Shown here piece by piece: positions 54,920 to 64,000 of a DNA stretch of 64,000 nucleotides. The first letter of the stretch is position 1. Every line of letters begins with the position of its first letter. The DNA is taken from the NCBI RefSeq assembly GCF_021568285.1, contig NZ_JAKGTQ010000002.1:186001-250000 (forward strand), read 5' to 3'. The position numbers and the translations under genes are program-made. This DNA comes from Rheinheimera sp. UJ63. GTDB lineage: Bacteria; Pseudomonadota; Gammaproteobacteria; Enterobacterales; Alteromonadaceae. A model generated the notes under the pieces. That model searched no databases. It had not been told where the DNA came from and saw only the letters and a list, made by a program, of their open reading frames with translations.

Positions 54920-57900
54920 ATGAAAATGGCGAGTTATGCGATTGATAAACAGGTCAACACTTGGATGTTGATTATGCTTTGTTTTTTGGGTGGTCTTTGG
55001 GCGCTAAATACCATTGGTCGTTTAGAAGATCCGGCCTTTACCCTAAAAGAAGCCATGGTAATCACCTACTATCCTGGGGCGACGGCAACCGAGGTGGAAG
55101 AGGAAGTCACTGAGGTACTCGAATCGGCAGTGCAGCAGTTACCGCAATTAAAACGTGTGACGTCTAAATCCTTTCCAGGCAAATCTGAGATCCGCGTAGT
55201 GATCCAAGATACTTACAATGGCCCAGCCATGCCGCAAATTTGGGATGAGTTACGCCGAAAAATCAGCGATAGCAGTCGGTCACTGCCTGCTGGGGTAATG
55301 ACGCCCTCAGTCAATGACGATTTCGGTGATGTGTTTGGTATTTTTTATGCGGTCACTGCTGAAGGGTATAGCGATCGCGAGATCCGTGAGTTGGCCACGT
55401 TTTTACGGCGCGAAATGCTGATGGTGCCGGGTGTGGCTAAAGTACAAACCGCGGGCGAGCCACAAGAGAAAATTTATGTAGAGATTGCCCAAGAGCGGTT
55501 GCTGGGTATGGGCTTACCTTTAGATTTAGTGATTGGAACCTTACAAGCTGAAAATACCGTCGCGGCGGCCGGCTCTTTAGCCGTTGGCGATAAGCGTATC
55601 CGTTTAGTCAGTAAGCCTGGCTTAGATTCGATCAGTGCGATTGAGAACTTACGCTTAGGTAATTTGGGCTCCACAGAGCAACTGAGTATTTACGATGTTG
55701 CTAAAGTGAGTCGAGAAGAGGCGGAAACGCCGACACACTTGATCCGTCATAACGGCAAAGCGGCTTTTACGCTAGCCATTGCCGGCTTAAGTGATGCCAA
55801 TATTGTGGATGTAGGTAATGCCGTTGATTTGCACTTAGCCTCTTTAACGCCGCGTATTCCACTTGGCATCGAGTTACAGCCGATCTACCAGCAACATATT
55901 GTGGTGGATAAAGCGATTAATGATTTTATTGTGAATTTATTAATTTCTGTGGTGATTGTGGTCGCCGTGCTGTGTTTAACCATGGGCTGGCGCGTGGGTA
56001 TTGTTGTCGGCGGCACCTTATTACTGACTGTGCTGGGCACCTTGTTCTTTATGCGCATATGGCAAATCGAAATGGAGCGAATTTCGTTAGGTGCGCTGAT
56101 TATCGCCATGGGGATGTTGGTTGATAATGCCATTGTGGTGGCCGAAACCATGCTGATAAATATGCAGCGAGGCATGGCATCACGCCAAGCTGCAGCGGAG
56201 GCGGCCAGTCGCACCCAAGTGCCGTTATTAGGTGCCACGGTTATTGGCATTATGGCCTTTGCTGGTATTGGCTTGTCGCCTGATAGCACGGGTGAGTTTT
56301 TGTTTTCGTTATTCGCAGTGATTGGTATTTCCTTATTATTAAGCTGGGTGTTGGCGATTACTGTTACGCCTTTGTTAGGTCATTATTTGTTTAAAGTGGC
56401 CGCAGACAGCGAGCAACGTGATCCCTATGCCGGTTTTGTTTATCAGCGTTATGCCAAGGTGCTCCGTTTAGCTTTACGGCAGCGCGCCGCTACCATCGGT
56501 TTGCTGATGGTGCTAACTGTGATCAGCGTTATTGGTTTTGGCCAAGTTAAGCAGGTGTTTTTCCCTGCCTCTAATACCCCGTTGTTTTACTTAAATTATT
56601 ATTTACCGCAAGGCACCGATATTCGTGCCACCGAGCGCGATATTGCCGAAATAGAAAAGATTATTTTGGCCGAAGCGTCAGTGGAGTCGGTCAGTAGTTT
56701 TATTGGCGCAGGCGCCAGCCGTTTTATGTTGACCTATGCACCGCAATTGCCGAATAGTGCTTATGGTCAATTGATTATTCGCACCAAGGAGCGTGATGCG
56801 ATCCCGCCCTTGATGCAGTATTTGCGGCAAACCTTACCCGCTCGTTATCCTAGTGCCGAAATTTATACTGAGCGATTGATGTTCGGCCCCGGTACCGGAG
56901 CCAAGTTACAGGCCCGCATTTCTGGTAGTGATGAGGCCGTTTTGCGTCAGCTCGGCCAGCAAGTGGCGGATATTATGCGCAATACCGACGGTGTGACCGA
57001 TATCAGGCAAAATTGGCGGCAGCGTGAGTTGGTGATAGCGCCAGATTTTAATGAAGAACGGGCACGTATTGCCGGTGTTAATCGTACGGATTTAGCGCAA
57101 ACTTTGGCTTTTGCCAGTGAGGGCTTAGTTAGCGGTGTATATCGCGAGCAAGAAAAACAAATTCCTATTGTGGTGCGGCCACCGGCAGCAGAGCGATTTG
57201 ATTTAGACAGACTAAATGACCGAATGATTTGGAGTAGCATCGACAACAGCTATATCCCGCTAACGCAGGTGATTAATGGCTTTGTTACCGAGCACGAAGA
57301 AGCGGTGATCCAAAGGCGCAATCGGGTACGCACCTTAACAGTTGAAGCTGAGCCCACCACGGCCATAACCGCCGATCAGGCCTTAAAGCGTTTGCGGGCG
57401 CCGGTTGAGCAATTAGTATTGCCACATGGCTATACGTTGGAGTGGGGAGGCGAGTATGAAAGCTCAGCGGAAGCACAGGCTTCATTAGGTAAACAATTGC
57501 CCTTAAGTTTTTTGGTGATGTTAGCTATTAGCATTTTGTTGTTCGGCTCCCTAAAACAACCCTTAGTTATTTGGTTAATTGTGCCGATGTCGATATGTGG
57601 TGTTAGTGCTGGGCTTCTGTTGACGGGCTTTCCTTTTGGTTTTACTGCGCTGTTGGGCTTTCTGAGTTTATCCGGCATGCTGATGAAAAACGCCATAGTG
57701 TTAGTTGACGAAATGGATTTGCAATTAAGCCAAGCAAGCGATAAGGCTCAAGCCATTATTGATGCGAGCATCAGCCGGATCCGGCCGGTGATCTTAGCGG
57801 CATTAACCACTATTTTAGGTATGTTGCCGCTGATTTGGGATGCGTTTTTTAACAGTATGGCGATAACCATTATGGCCGGTTTGGCGTTTGCCACCGTGTT

Positions 57901-57961
57901 AACTCTGGTGGCAGTGCCGGTATTGTATTCGCTGGTGTTTAAAATCAAATTAGCCCGCTAA
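54920..57961 (+). CDS. RND-family efflux pump inner-membrane transporter
   Basis: 1013 aa with the 12-helix RND layout and two large periplasmic loops. TM4 holds GMLVDNAIVVAET (~398-410). HAE-1 pumps such as AcrB have two adjacent Asp here, but this one has Asp-Asn. SGMLMKNAIVLVDEMD in TM10 supplies the expected Lys. The porter and docking motifs TYYPGATATEVEEEVTEVLE and GGEYESSAEAQASL are present. Drugs or other hydrophobic compounds are likely substrates. No outer-membrane factor gene is adjacent, so a TolC encoded elsewhere must serve. Confidence 0.95.
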   Translation: MKMASYAIDKQVNTWMLIMLCFLGGLWALNTIGRLEDPAFTLKEAMVITYYPGATATEVEEEVTEVLESAVQQLPQLKRVTSKSFPGKSEIRVVIQDTYNGPAMPQIWDELRRKISDSSRSLPAGVMTPSVNDDFGDVFGIFYAVTAEGYSDREIRELATFLRREMLMVPGVAKVQTAGEPQEKIYVEIAQERLLGMGLPLDLVIGTLQAENTVAAAGSLAVGDKRIRLVSKPGLDSISAIENLRLGNLGSTEQLSIYDVAKVSREEAETPTHLIRHNGKAAFTLAIAGLSDANIVDVGNAVDLHLASLTPRIPLGIELQPIYQQHIVVDKAINDFIVNLLISVVIVVAVLCLTMGWRVGIVVGGTLLLTVLGTLFFMRIWQIEMERISLGALIIAMGMLVDNAIVVAETMLINMQRGMASRQAAAEAASRTQVPLLGATVIGIMAFAGIGLSPDSTGEFLFSLFAVIGISLLLSWVLAITVTPLLGHYLFKVAADSEQRDPYAGFVYQRYAKVLRLALRQRAATIGLLMVLTVISVIGFGQVKQVFFPASNTPLFYLNYYLPQGTDIRATERDIAEIEKIILAEASVESVSSFIGAGASRFMLTYAPQLPNSAYGQLIIRTKERDAIPPLMQYLRQTLPARYPSAEIYTERLMFGPGTGAKLQARISGSDEAVLRQLGQQVADIMRNTDGVTDIRQNWRQRELVIAPDFNEERARIAGVNRTDLAQTLAFASEGLVSGVYREQEKQIPIVVRPPAAERFDLDRLNDRMIWSSIDNSYIPLTQVINGFVTEHEEAVIQRRNRVRTLTVEAEPTTAITADQALKRLRAPVEQLVLPHGYTLEWGGEYESSAEAQASLGKQLPLSFLVMLAISILLFGSLKQPLVIWLIVPMSICGVSAGLLLTGFPFGFTALLGFLSLSGMLMKNAIVLVDEMDLQLSQASDKAQAIIDASISRIRPVILAALTTILGMLPLIWDAFFNSMAITIMAGLAFATVLTLVAVPVLYSLVFKIKLAR

Positions 57962-58002
57962 TTGATTCTGCTGGTTGCTAACAGTGCGGCTTTGCTGCGC
58001 TG

Positions 58003-58317
58003 TTAGTGGCTGCAGTTAACACAAAATGCGGTGGCGGGTAACGCTTCTAAGCGTGCTGGATTAATATTTGCACCACAACGGGTACATTTAGCATAAACAC
58101 CTTGTTCCATCCTTAGCAAGGCCTGATTAATTTCAGCCAACTCTGCCTCGGCATGGTGTTTTAGGCTGGTTAGCACATCATCGTTTTCTCGCTCTTGTGC
58201 TTGTTCTGCAAAATCATGGCTGTGTTCTTTCGAGAGGTCTTGCTGCAGTGATATCTGCTGTCGCTCTAGTTCCATTTTACGTTGAATTAGGCGACGTTTG
58301 TATTCTTGAAATGGCAT
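58003..58317 (-). CDS. TraR/DksA-type zinc-finger protein
   Basis: 104 aa. An N-terminal coiled coil (EYKRRLIQRKMELERQQISLQQ and HHAEAELAEINQALLRMEQG) precedes a C4 zinc finger: CTRCGANI and CVNC at ~78-102. It is shorter than DksA (~150 aa) and resembles the small DksA/TraR proteins that can bind RNA polymerase through the secondary channel. It lacks the obvious DxxDxA tip of DksA. The target is unknown. GGAG precedes the start. Confidence 0.9.
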   Translation of the reverse strand: MPFQEYKRRLIQRKMELERQQISLQQDLSKEHSHDFAEQAQERENDDVLTSLKHHAEAELAEINQALLRMEQGVYAKCTRCGANINPARLEALPATAFCVNCSH

Positions 58318-58402
58318 GATCTACTCCTTGTCTCTGCGCTGTCTTAAATTTAGCAGCACTTCGTTAAAAAAGCTTGATCTAGCACAAATAAACAGCAATG
58401 GC

Positions 58403-60214
58403 TTAGGTGGTAAGACGTGTCTGCTTGGCCTGTTGCTGCCACATTTTGGCATATTCCCCCGCTAAATCTAGCAACTGTTGATGGCTGCCTTGCTCAATCA
58501 ATTCGCCCTGCCGTAATACTAATATGCAATCAGCATCGGTAATGGTTGATAAACGATGAGCGATAACCACGCTGGTGTGTTGTTTGGCGACTTCACGCAT
58601 AGCAGCAACAATGCTTTGCTCGGCTAAGGAATCTAATGCCGAGGTGGCCTCGTCAAAGACTAAAATAGGCGAGCCTTTTAATAACGCTCGGGCAATCGCA
58701 ATGCGCTGTTTTTCACCGCCAGAGACCTTTAAGCCGCGTTCACCCACTAGCGTTTGATCGCCTTGTGGCAAGCTATCAATAAACTGACGTAACTGGGCTA
58801 ATTCAATAACCTGGGCAATCTCATTGGCACTGGCTTCGGGTTTGGCGTAAGCAATATTATCTCGCATGCTACTGTTAAATAACACCGTATCTTGCGGCAC
58901 AATAGCAATCGCTTGGCGCAGAGAGTCGAGGGTTAGCCCAGTAATATCTTGCTGATCAATTAAAATGCGGCCGCCGCTCACATCGTAAAAGCGATACAGT
59001 AAGCGGGCAATGGTACTTTTACCCGCACCAGACGCGCCGACAATCGCCACTTTTTGGCCTGCGGCAACGGTAAAACTGAGATTATTGAGAATGGGGCGAT
59101 CGGCCTGATAGGCAAAACTCACCTGCTCAAACTGAATACTGGCCCCATGGGTGACTAAGGGTTTGGCATCTGCTTTATCGACAATGCTGCTTTTGCGTCG
59201 TAATAAGCCCAGCATATTTTCTAAATCGGTTAACGCGCGGCGAATTTCACGATACACAAAGCCTAAAAAATTCAACGGTAAAAACAGTTGGATCATGTAA
59301 GCATTCAGCATTACTAATTCACCGATACTCATTTCACCGTTAACCACCTCGGCTGCGGCTAGCCACATTAATGCGGTAATAGCAGCGGCAATTAATAGTG
59401 CTTGGCCAGAGTTAAGTAAGAGCAGACTTAAACGGTTTTTTAAACGAGCTTGTTCCCAAGTGGCTAAAAAGCCATCGTAAACCTGTGCTTCATGCTGCTC
59501 ATTATTAAAATATTTCACCGTTTCATAGTTAAGTAAGCTATCAACGGCACGGCTATTGGTGGTGTTATCCGCTTGATTCGCTTCACGAATAAACTTGTTG
59601 CGCCATTCCGTAATATACACGGTAAAAAAGATATAGAGACTGACCGCCACCACGGTGATCAGCGCATACATGGGCGAGAACAGTAAGCTGAAGATCACGG
59701 CAACCGCCACGATTTCAAGTAAGGTTGGCACAATATTAAACATCAAAAAGCGCATTAAAAAGCTTAGGCCATTGCTGCCTCGCTCTATATCGCGACTGAT
59801 GCCACCGGTTTGTCGGTCAAGGTGAAACGCTAATTCTAAACTATGCAGGTGTTTAAAAACTTTTAAACCTAATTGGCGCATGGCATGTTCGGTGACACGC
59901 CCAAACAGTGCATCCCGCACTTCACCAAAAAACACCATGCCAAAGCGCAGCGCGCCATACAAAAGTAATAACCAAACAGGAACAAGCAGTAATTGTTGGC
60001 GGTTGGCATCTACCGCATCGATGATTTCTTTTAAGGCCCAAGGCAGCAGTAAGGTGGCGCTTTTGGCAGCAATAAGTGCCAGTAAGGCTAACAATACCCG
60101 CCCTTTAAAGGCCATTAAATAAGGCCAGAGGGTTTTAATACTCTGGCCTAGCGGCATGGCGTAATCACGCTTTAACGGTTCAGGTTGTTTCGCGGCGCTT
60201 CGCATGCCTCGCAT
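58403..60214 (-). CDS. ABC exporter, Atm1/HMT1-like heavy-metal or thiol-conjugate type
   Basis: 603 aa half-transporter. The membrane domain (~25-330) has NYETVKYFNNEQHEAQVYDGF, typical of Atm1/ABCB7 relatives, which move glutathione-linked persulfides or metal complexes. The ATPase domain has Walker A GASGAGKST (~392), a Q-loop, VSGGEKQRIAIARAL and Walker B ILVFDEATSALD. It acts as a dimer in the inner membrane. The substrate is inferred only from family. TGAGAG precedes the first ATG. Confidence 0.92.
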   Translation of the reverse strand: MRGMRSAAKQPEPLKRDYAMPLGQSIKTLWPYLMAFKGRVLLALLALIAAKSATLLLPWALKEIIDAVDANRQQLLLVPVWLLLLYGALRFGMVFFGEVRDALFGRVTEHAMRQLGLKVFKHLHSLELAFHLDRQTGGISRDIERGSNGLSFLMRFLMFNIVPTLLEIVAVAVIFSLLFSPMYALITVVAVSLYIFFTVYITEWRNKFIREANQADNTTNSRAVDSLLNYETVKYFNNEQHEAQVYDGFLATWEQARLKNRLSLLLLNSGQALLIAAAITALMWLAAAEVVNGEMSIGELVMLNAYMIQLFLPLNFLGFVYREIRRALTDLENMLGLLRRKSSIVDKADAKPLVTHGASIQFEQVSFAYQADRPILNNLSFTVAAGQKVAIVGASGAGKSTIARLLYRFYDVSGGRILIDQQDITGLTLDSLRQAIAIVPQDTVLFNSSMRDNIAYAKPEASANEIAQVIELAQLRQFIDSLPQGDQTLVGERGLKVSGGEKQRIAIARALLKGSPILVFDEATSALDSLAEQSIVAAMREVAKQHTSVVIAHRLSTITDADCILVLRQGELIEQGSHQQLLDLAGEYAKMWQQQAKQTRLTT

Positions 60215-60234
60215 AGTACTCTCAGTAATTCAAC

Positions 60235-60516
60235 TTACGCATAAGTACAAAGGTACGCGGTATCCTGTTGTACTTGCAATTGAAACTTCACGTTAGCTTC
60301 TACTTCAAACGCCTGACCTGATGTAAATGTCAGCCAATCATCACTGCCAGGCAGTTTTACGGTAAGGGCGCCGCTAATCACGGTCATCACTTCATGTTGG
60401 CTGGTACCAAACTCATATTCACCGGGTGCCATTACGCCGACCGTTGCAGGTAGCTTTTCGCCTTGAAAACTAATTGAGGCGACTTTGCCATCAAAATAAT
60501 TGTTGACTTTAAACAT
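60235..60516 (-). CDS. ppnP: Pyrimidine/purine nucleoside phosphorylase PpnP
   Basis: 93 aa. [31 protein letters not shown] (read in parts), [18 protein letters not shown] and TAYLCTY match the small cupin PpnP (formerly YaiE/DUF1255). The E. coli enzyme phosphorolyses diverse nucleosides to base and ribose-1-phosphate. It ends 20 nt from the start of the ABC exporter on the same strand, so the pair may be cotranscribed. AAGGAG precedes the ATG. Confidence 0.95.
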   Translation of the reverse strand: MFKVNNYFDGKVASISFQGEKLPATVGVMAPGEYEFGTSQHEVMTVISGALTVKLPGSDDWLTFTSGQAFEVEANVKFQLQVQQDTAYLCTYA

Positions 60517-60700
60517 CGTTAACTCCTTATATATCGGGCTGTTTAGTAAAACGGAAAAAAGCCCGTTTGTATAGCTTTTTTAGCTATTTAGATGTCTTGA
60601 AGTCTTTTTCTAATCAGTAACGCATTCTTAAAAAGTTAATCAGATTGCCACATTCGTGGCTTAGTCTGCACAATCCTAATAACAGATCAGGGAATAACAC

Positions 60701-63286
60701 GTGAAGAAAACACTTATCGCGGCAACCTTAGCGCTTATTTTAGCGCCCGTTGCTCAAGCAGAACTTTTTATATCAGAATATGTTGAAGGTTCTAGTAATA
60801 ATAAAGCGTTAGAATTATACAACCCAGGTACTTCGGCAATTAATCTCAGCGATTACCGTATCCGGGTTTACTCTAATGGTGCGTTAACATCCAGCGTTAA
60901 TCAACAGTTGAGTGGCAGCTTAGCTGCGGGTGAAACTTTTATTTATGCCGCTTCTAATGCTGCAGCAGCTATTTTAGCGGTAGCGAATGTCACCACCGGT
61001 TCCGGTCTTTGGAATGGTAACGATGCCATTGTGATTGAGAAAAATGGTGAAGTTGTCGATAGCTTTGGTCGAGTAGGTGAAAACCCAGGCACGGCATGGA
61101 CCGGCAATGGCGTGACCACCATAGATAAAACGCTCCGCCGCAAGAGTGTGCTAAGAGATACCAATATCAGTGATGCCTTTGATCCTTCTGTGGAATGGAT
61201 TCAATTTGATCGGGATGATTTTTCTGATCTGGGCATGTTTAATGGCACAGGCGCACCAATTGATCCTGAAGAACCTGTCGATCCCGAGCCATTACCACCT
61301 TTAGTGTGTGGGGCAACCTTTACGCCCATTTCTGCGATTCAAGGTGCCGGTAATGTGAGCCCGTTAATTGGGCAAACGGTAGTAGTCGAGGCGGTTGTAA
61401 CGCATACTTTACCTGGCTTACGGGGTTATATGATCCAAGCCAGTGACCTTGAGCAAGATACCGATCCGTTAACCTCCGAAGGTGTTTTTGTCTTTACCGA
61501 TAATGCAAATCTGAATGTTACCGCAGGTCAGCGTGTGCGCTTACAAGCACAAGTTGCCGAAGCCTTTAGCAATACCCAGCTACAGAATGTCACGCAAAGC
61601 GTAGCCTGTGGTACAGCTGAATTGCCTAGCGCGGTAACCGTGAGTTTACCGGTCGCTGCATTAGATTATTTAGAACGTTACGAAGGCATGTTGGTGCAAT
61701 TCGCGCAAGAGTTGACGGTAAACAGCAACTTTACCTTAGGCCGTTTTGGCGAGTTAGTGTTATCAAACGGTCGTCGTTACACACCGACTCAAGTTGTTAC
61801 GCCAGGTGCCGCCGCACAAGCCTTAGCGGCTGAGCATGCCTTAAATCGCATTATGTTAGATGATGCCTCAACAGTGCAAAACGCTGCCACGGTCATTTAT
61901 CCAGCACCGGGTTTAACGGCGATGAATACCGTGCGTGCCGGCGATACCGTCGTGGGCTTAACGGGTACCCTTTATTACAGCTTTAATGAATATCGGGTTA
62001 ACCCGATTAATAGCGTGAACTTTGTCGCGACAAATCCGCGCACAGCGCAGCCTGAGCTCAGTGGCGATGGTAATGTGAAAATTGCTAGCTTTAATGTGTT
62101 GAACTATTTCAATGGTGACGGCTTAGGCGGTGGTTTCCCAACCGCCCGTGGCGCCAATAATCTGTTTGAGTTTGAGCGTCAGCGTGCCAAGATTTTAGCG
62201 GCTTTAGCGGCGTTAGATGCCACCGTGATTGGCGTGATGGAAATTGAGAATGATGGTTTTACAGAAACCTCTGCCATTGCTGATTTAGTGCGTGGTTTAC
62301 AGCAAGTCAGTGGGCAAGACGATTGGCGCTTTGTCTCAGTTAACACGCCGGTGATTGGTACCGATCAAATTACCGTGGGTATGTTATATCGTGCTAATTT
62401 AGCCACCCCAGTGGGGGATGCTCAGGTACTAGATGAAAGCAACTCTGCCACGGATGCTAATGGCGTAGCGTTATTTAATACCCGCAGTAACCGCCCGATG
62501 CTGGCGCAGCGCTTTAAGCTCACCAGTAACAATGCTGAGTTTGCGGTGATGGTGAATCACCTTAAATCAAAGGGTTCAGCTTGTAGCGGTGATCCAGATC
62601 TTAATGATGGTCAGGGTAATTGTAATATCACTCGGACGCGCGCGGCGGAGGCAGTAGGGCAATTTGCCGCGCAGCACTTTAATGCTATTCCGGCACTGGT
62701 TATCGGTGATTTGAATTCTTATGCGAAAGAAGATCCATTAACGGCACTGGCGCATGCCGGTTACGCTAACGTATTTGATGTGTTAGAGAAAACGCCCACC
62801 TACGGTTATGTGTTTGATGGTTTAGCGGGTCAACTCGATCATGCTTTACTGAACGAGCCTGCACGCCGTTACTTAGTAGATGCGGCAGAATGGCATATTA
62901 ATGCCGATGAGCCTATTTCACTGGATTACAACCAAGAGTTTAAATCTGAGCAGCAACGAATCGATTTTTATGCGCCCGATGCTTATCGTTCGTCTGATCA
63001 TGATCCGGTGATTGTAGCGCTGGATCTGATTGCGCCTTTGGATATTGATTTAAACCTGATCAAAGTGAATCAAGGTAATGCTAAATCAGGTTCGAAACTG
63101 GTGCAGTTACGTTGGAGCAGTGTGCAAACAGGCTTAACGCTGTATCGCGATGGCGAAGTGGTGGCGGTGTTGGACAAGCCTGGTCAGTACAACAATCAAT
63201 TTAAAACCAGTGCGCCAGCCGTTACATATACCTTATGTTATGACGCGACCGCACAGTGCTCTGCGCCATTAACCGTGCAGTTCTAA
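60701..63286 (+). CDS. ExeM/NucH-type large extracellular endonuclease
   Basis: 861 aa. A signal peptide (MKKTLIAATLALILAPVAQA) is followed by a lamin-tail domain (~20-185: FISEYVEGSSNNKALELYNPG). A DPEEPVDPEPLPP linker comes next, then an OB-like region (~205-450). The endonuclease/exonuclease/phosphatase domain spans ~455-780: VKIASFNVLNYF, VIGVMEIENDGF, MVNHLKSKGS, VIGDLNSY and SSDHDPVIVA carry the catalytic residues. Such nucleases degrade extracellular DNA for phosphate or biofilm turnover. A short beta domain ends the protein and no GlyGly-CTERM tail is seen. It is a single gene. Confidence 0.94.
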   Translation: MKKTLIAATLALILAPVAQAELFISEYVEGSSNNKALELYNPGTSAINLSDYRIRVYSNGALTSSVNQQLSGSLAAGETFIYAASNAAAAILAVANVTTGSGLWNGNDAIVIEKNGEVVDSFGRVGENPGTAWTGNGVTTIDKTLRRKSVLRDTNISDAFDPSVEWIQFDRDDFSDLGMFNGTGAPIDPEEPVDPEPLPPLVCGATFTPISAIQGAGNVSPLIGQTVVVEAVVTHTLPGLRGYMIQASDLEQDTDPLTSEGVFVFTDNANLNVTAGQRVRLQAQVAEAFSNTQLQNVTQSVACGTAELPSAVTVSLPVAALDYLERYEGMLVQFAQELTVNSNFTLGRFGELVLSNGRRYTPTQVVTPGAAAQALAAEHALNRIMLDDASTVQNAATVIYPAPGLTAMNTVRAGDTVVGLTGTLYYSFNEYRVNPINSVNFVATNPRTAQPELSGDGNVKIASFNVLNYFNGDGLGGGFPTARGANNLFEFERQRAKILAALAALDATVIGVMEIENDGFTETSAIADLVRGLQQVSGQDDWRFVSVNTPVIGTDQITVGMLYRANLATPVGDAQVLDESNSATDANGVALFNTRSNRPMLAQRFKLTSNNAEFAVMVNHLKSKGSACSGDPDLNDGQGNCNITRTRAAEAVGQFAAQHFNAIPALVIGDLNSYAKEDPLTALAHAGYANVFDVLEKTPTYGYVFDGLAGQLDHALLNEPARRYLVDAAEWHINADEPISLDYNQEFKSEQQRIDFYAPDAYRSSDHDPVIVALDLIAPLDIDLNLIKVNQGNAKSGSKLVQLRWSSVQTGLTLYRDGEVVAVLDKPGQYNNQFKTSAPAVTYTLCYDATAQCSAPLTVQF

Positions 63287-63324
63287 CCTAGCTAAAGCGT
63301 TGCGAGCAACGCTTAAACAGATAA

Positions 63325-63356
63325 AAAAAGGGCCCGTCGTCAGACGGGCCCTTTCT
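63325..63356. terminator. Bidirectional terminator between exeM-type nuclease and fadE
   Basis: A 12-bp perfect stem, AAAGGGCCCGTC / GACGGGCCCTTT with loop GTCA (63327-63354), lies between two convergent genes. A-rich sequence on the left gives a T-run on the minus strand, so it serves fadE best. On the plus strand only three T follow the GC stem. Confidence 0.9.
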
Positions 63357-63374
63357 AATTACAGTGTCTCGCGC

Positions 63375-64000
63375 TTAAGCGGCTGCTGTTTTGGTTTGCT
63401 TCTTACTTTCAGCTTTTAACGCTTCAGCACCATTGGGTTGCTGGGTTAAGGTTTTGTCTGCCGCTAAGTAATCGGGTTCAAAATCATCAACGTTAATCAC
63501 AAACAAGCGGCTATCTTCAGCTTTACGTAACTTATCCGCTTCTTGTTTATTAATCACCCCCAGCTCTAAGCCAATATCAGCCACTTCATGTAACTTGAAG
63601 AAGGGCAGGCGTTTACCTGAGGCTTTGCTGACTTTATCAAACAGCGGCTCTGCAGCTAACACATCCAATAAGGCTTGTTCTACGCGACCTAATTGATTAC
63701 CCGGTTCAACCGTTAAATATAAGTGCTTACCTAAGCGGTTACGCGCTTCACAAGGGGTCATCATGATGCGTGAAACTTGATGATCCAGCATATCTGATGG
63801 TTTGCGCAACGTGCGACCAAATGGGAAGACAATGCGTTTTAGCACGATACCAATGACGCGGTTAGGGAAGTTATCGAATAACTCGGTCAGCGCCAACTGC
63901 GCTTTGGCCATGTTATCTTCACAAGCCCATTTTACCAAAGGTAAGTCTTGAACTTGGCGACCTTCATCTTGATAACGTTTCAGTACTGATGACGTGATAT
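63375..64000 (-). CDS. fadE: Acyl-CoA dehydrogenase FadE, C-terminal part (truncated by window end)
   Basis: The frame is open to base 64000, so only the C-terminal ~208 residues are visible. SSVLKRYQDEGRQVQDLPLVKWA, LTELFDNFPNRVIGIVLKRIVFPFGR and PSDMLDHQVSRIMM, then KHLYLTVEPGNQLGRVEQALLDVLAAEPLFDK, match the FadE-specific C-terminal (DUF1974) region. FadE catalyses the first step of fatty-acid beta-oxidation with FAD. A Lys/Ala-rich tail ends the protein. The catalytic domain lies outside the window. Confidence 0.9.
   Translation of the reverse strand, partial: ITSSVLKRYQDEGRQVQDLPLVKWACEDNMAKAQLALTELFDNFPNRVIGIVLKRIVFPFGRTLRKPSDMLDHQVSRIMMTPCEARNRLGKHLYLTVEPGNQLGRVEQALLDVLAAEPLFDKVSKASGKRLPFFKLHEVADIGLELGVINKQEADKLRKAEDSRLFVINVDDFEPDYLAADKTLTQQPNGAEALKAESKKQTKTAAA

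Overview
The window looks like a chromosomal segment of a polarly flagellated marine or aquatic gammaproteobacterium of the Alteromonadales type. The Rheinheimera/Alishewanella/Arsukibacterium group is my best guess, inferred from gene content and not proven. Supporting evidence is the ParC/ParP-type chemotaxis operon end, the metK-tkt-epd-pgk-fba block, the rsmE-gshB-yqgE-ruvX block, a Vibrio/Shewanella-style TtpC-TonB2 system, PEP-CTERM proteins and an ArsJ arsenate module. I see no tRNA, rRNA, CRISPR array, integrase or intact transposase. Both window ends cut genes: a motB-type gene on the left and fadE on the right.

Layout. 1-3.3 kb: end of a flagellar/chemotaxis operon (motB, parC, parP, cheW, DUF2802, solitary FlhB C-domain). 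3.3-11.6 kb: mostly single housekeeping genes (tdk, Gcr-like membrane protein, MAPEG, serine hydrolase, rlmA, DUF440, isochorismatase-like, S1/P1 nuclease, rlmJ). 11.8-17.4 kb: an AT-rich insertion. A broken yfiF copy (premature stop at codon 54, 3' end missing) is followed by two convergent foreign-looking genes, a KAP-type P-loop NTPase and a 732-aa protein with a PD-(D/E)XK-like motif and a C-terminal SEC-C zinc motif. Then comes a complete divergent yfiF. A 10-bp inverted repeat lies near both ends. This is the best candidate for an undescribed defence-type module. 17.5-29.3 kb: core metabolism (DUF1653, ruvX, yqgE, gshB, rsmE, AbgT transporter, metK, tkt, epd, pgk, fba).

29.4-34.6 kb: a TonB2-type energy-transduction operon (DUF3450, ttpC, exbB2, exbD2, tonB2, TPR) behind a leader that can form two mutually exclusive hairpins. 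34.6-39.3 kb: ACP phosphodiesterase, voltage-gated-type ion channel, M14 peptidase, GNAT, Tas-like reductase. 39.4-45.2 kb: an arsenate/oxyanion region. An ArsC-ArsR fusion, a dedicated GAPDH and ArsJ should together sense arsenate and export it as 1-arseno-3-phosphoglycerate; a 1.3-kb gene-free array of structured repeats follows, then chrA.

45.2-49.8 kb: M1 aminopeptidase, small conserved proteins, TPR-methyltransferase. 50.4-52.5 kb: two Hcp-fold proteins that carry Sec signal peptides, followed by a PEP-CTERM protein. This is an unusual, apparently T6SS-independent, exported cluster. 52.5-58 kb: YccF, then a TetR-MFP-RND efflux operon with two matching palindromic operators. 58-64 kb: DksA/TraR-like zinc finger, Atm1-type ABC exporter, ppnP, a large ExeM/NucH-type secreted nuclease, and the end of fadE.

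All calls come from reading sequence and from remembered family features. No database search was run, so the family names are the firm part and the substrates and roles are inference.
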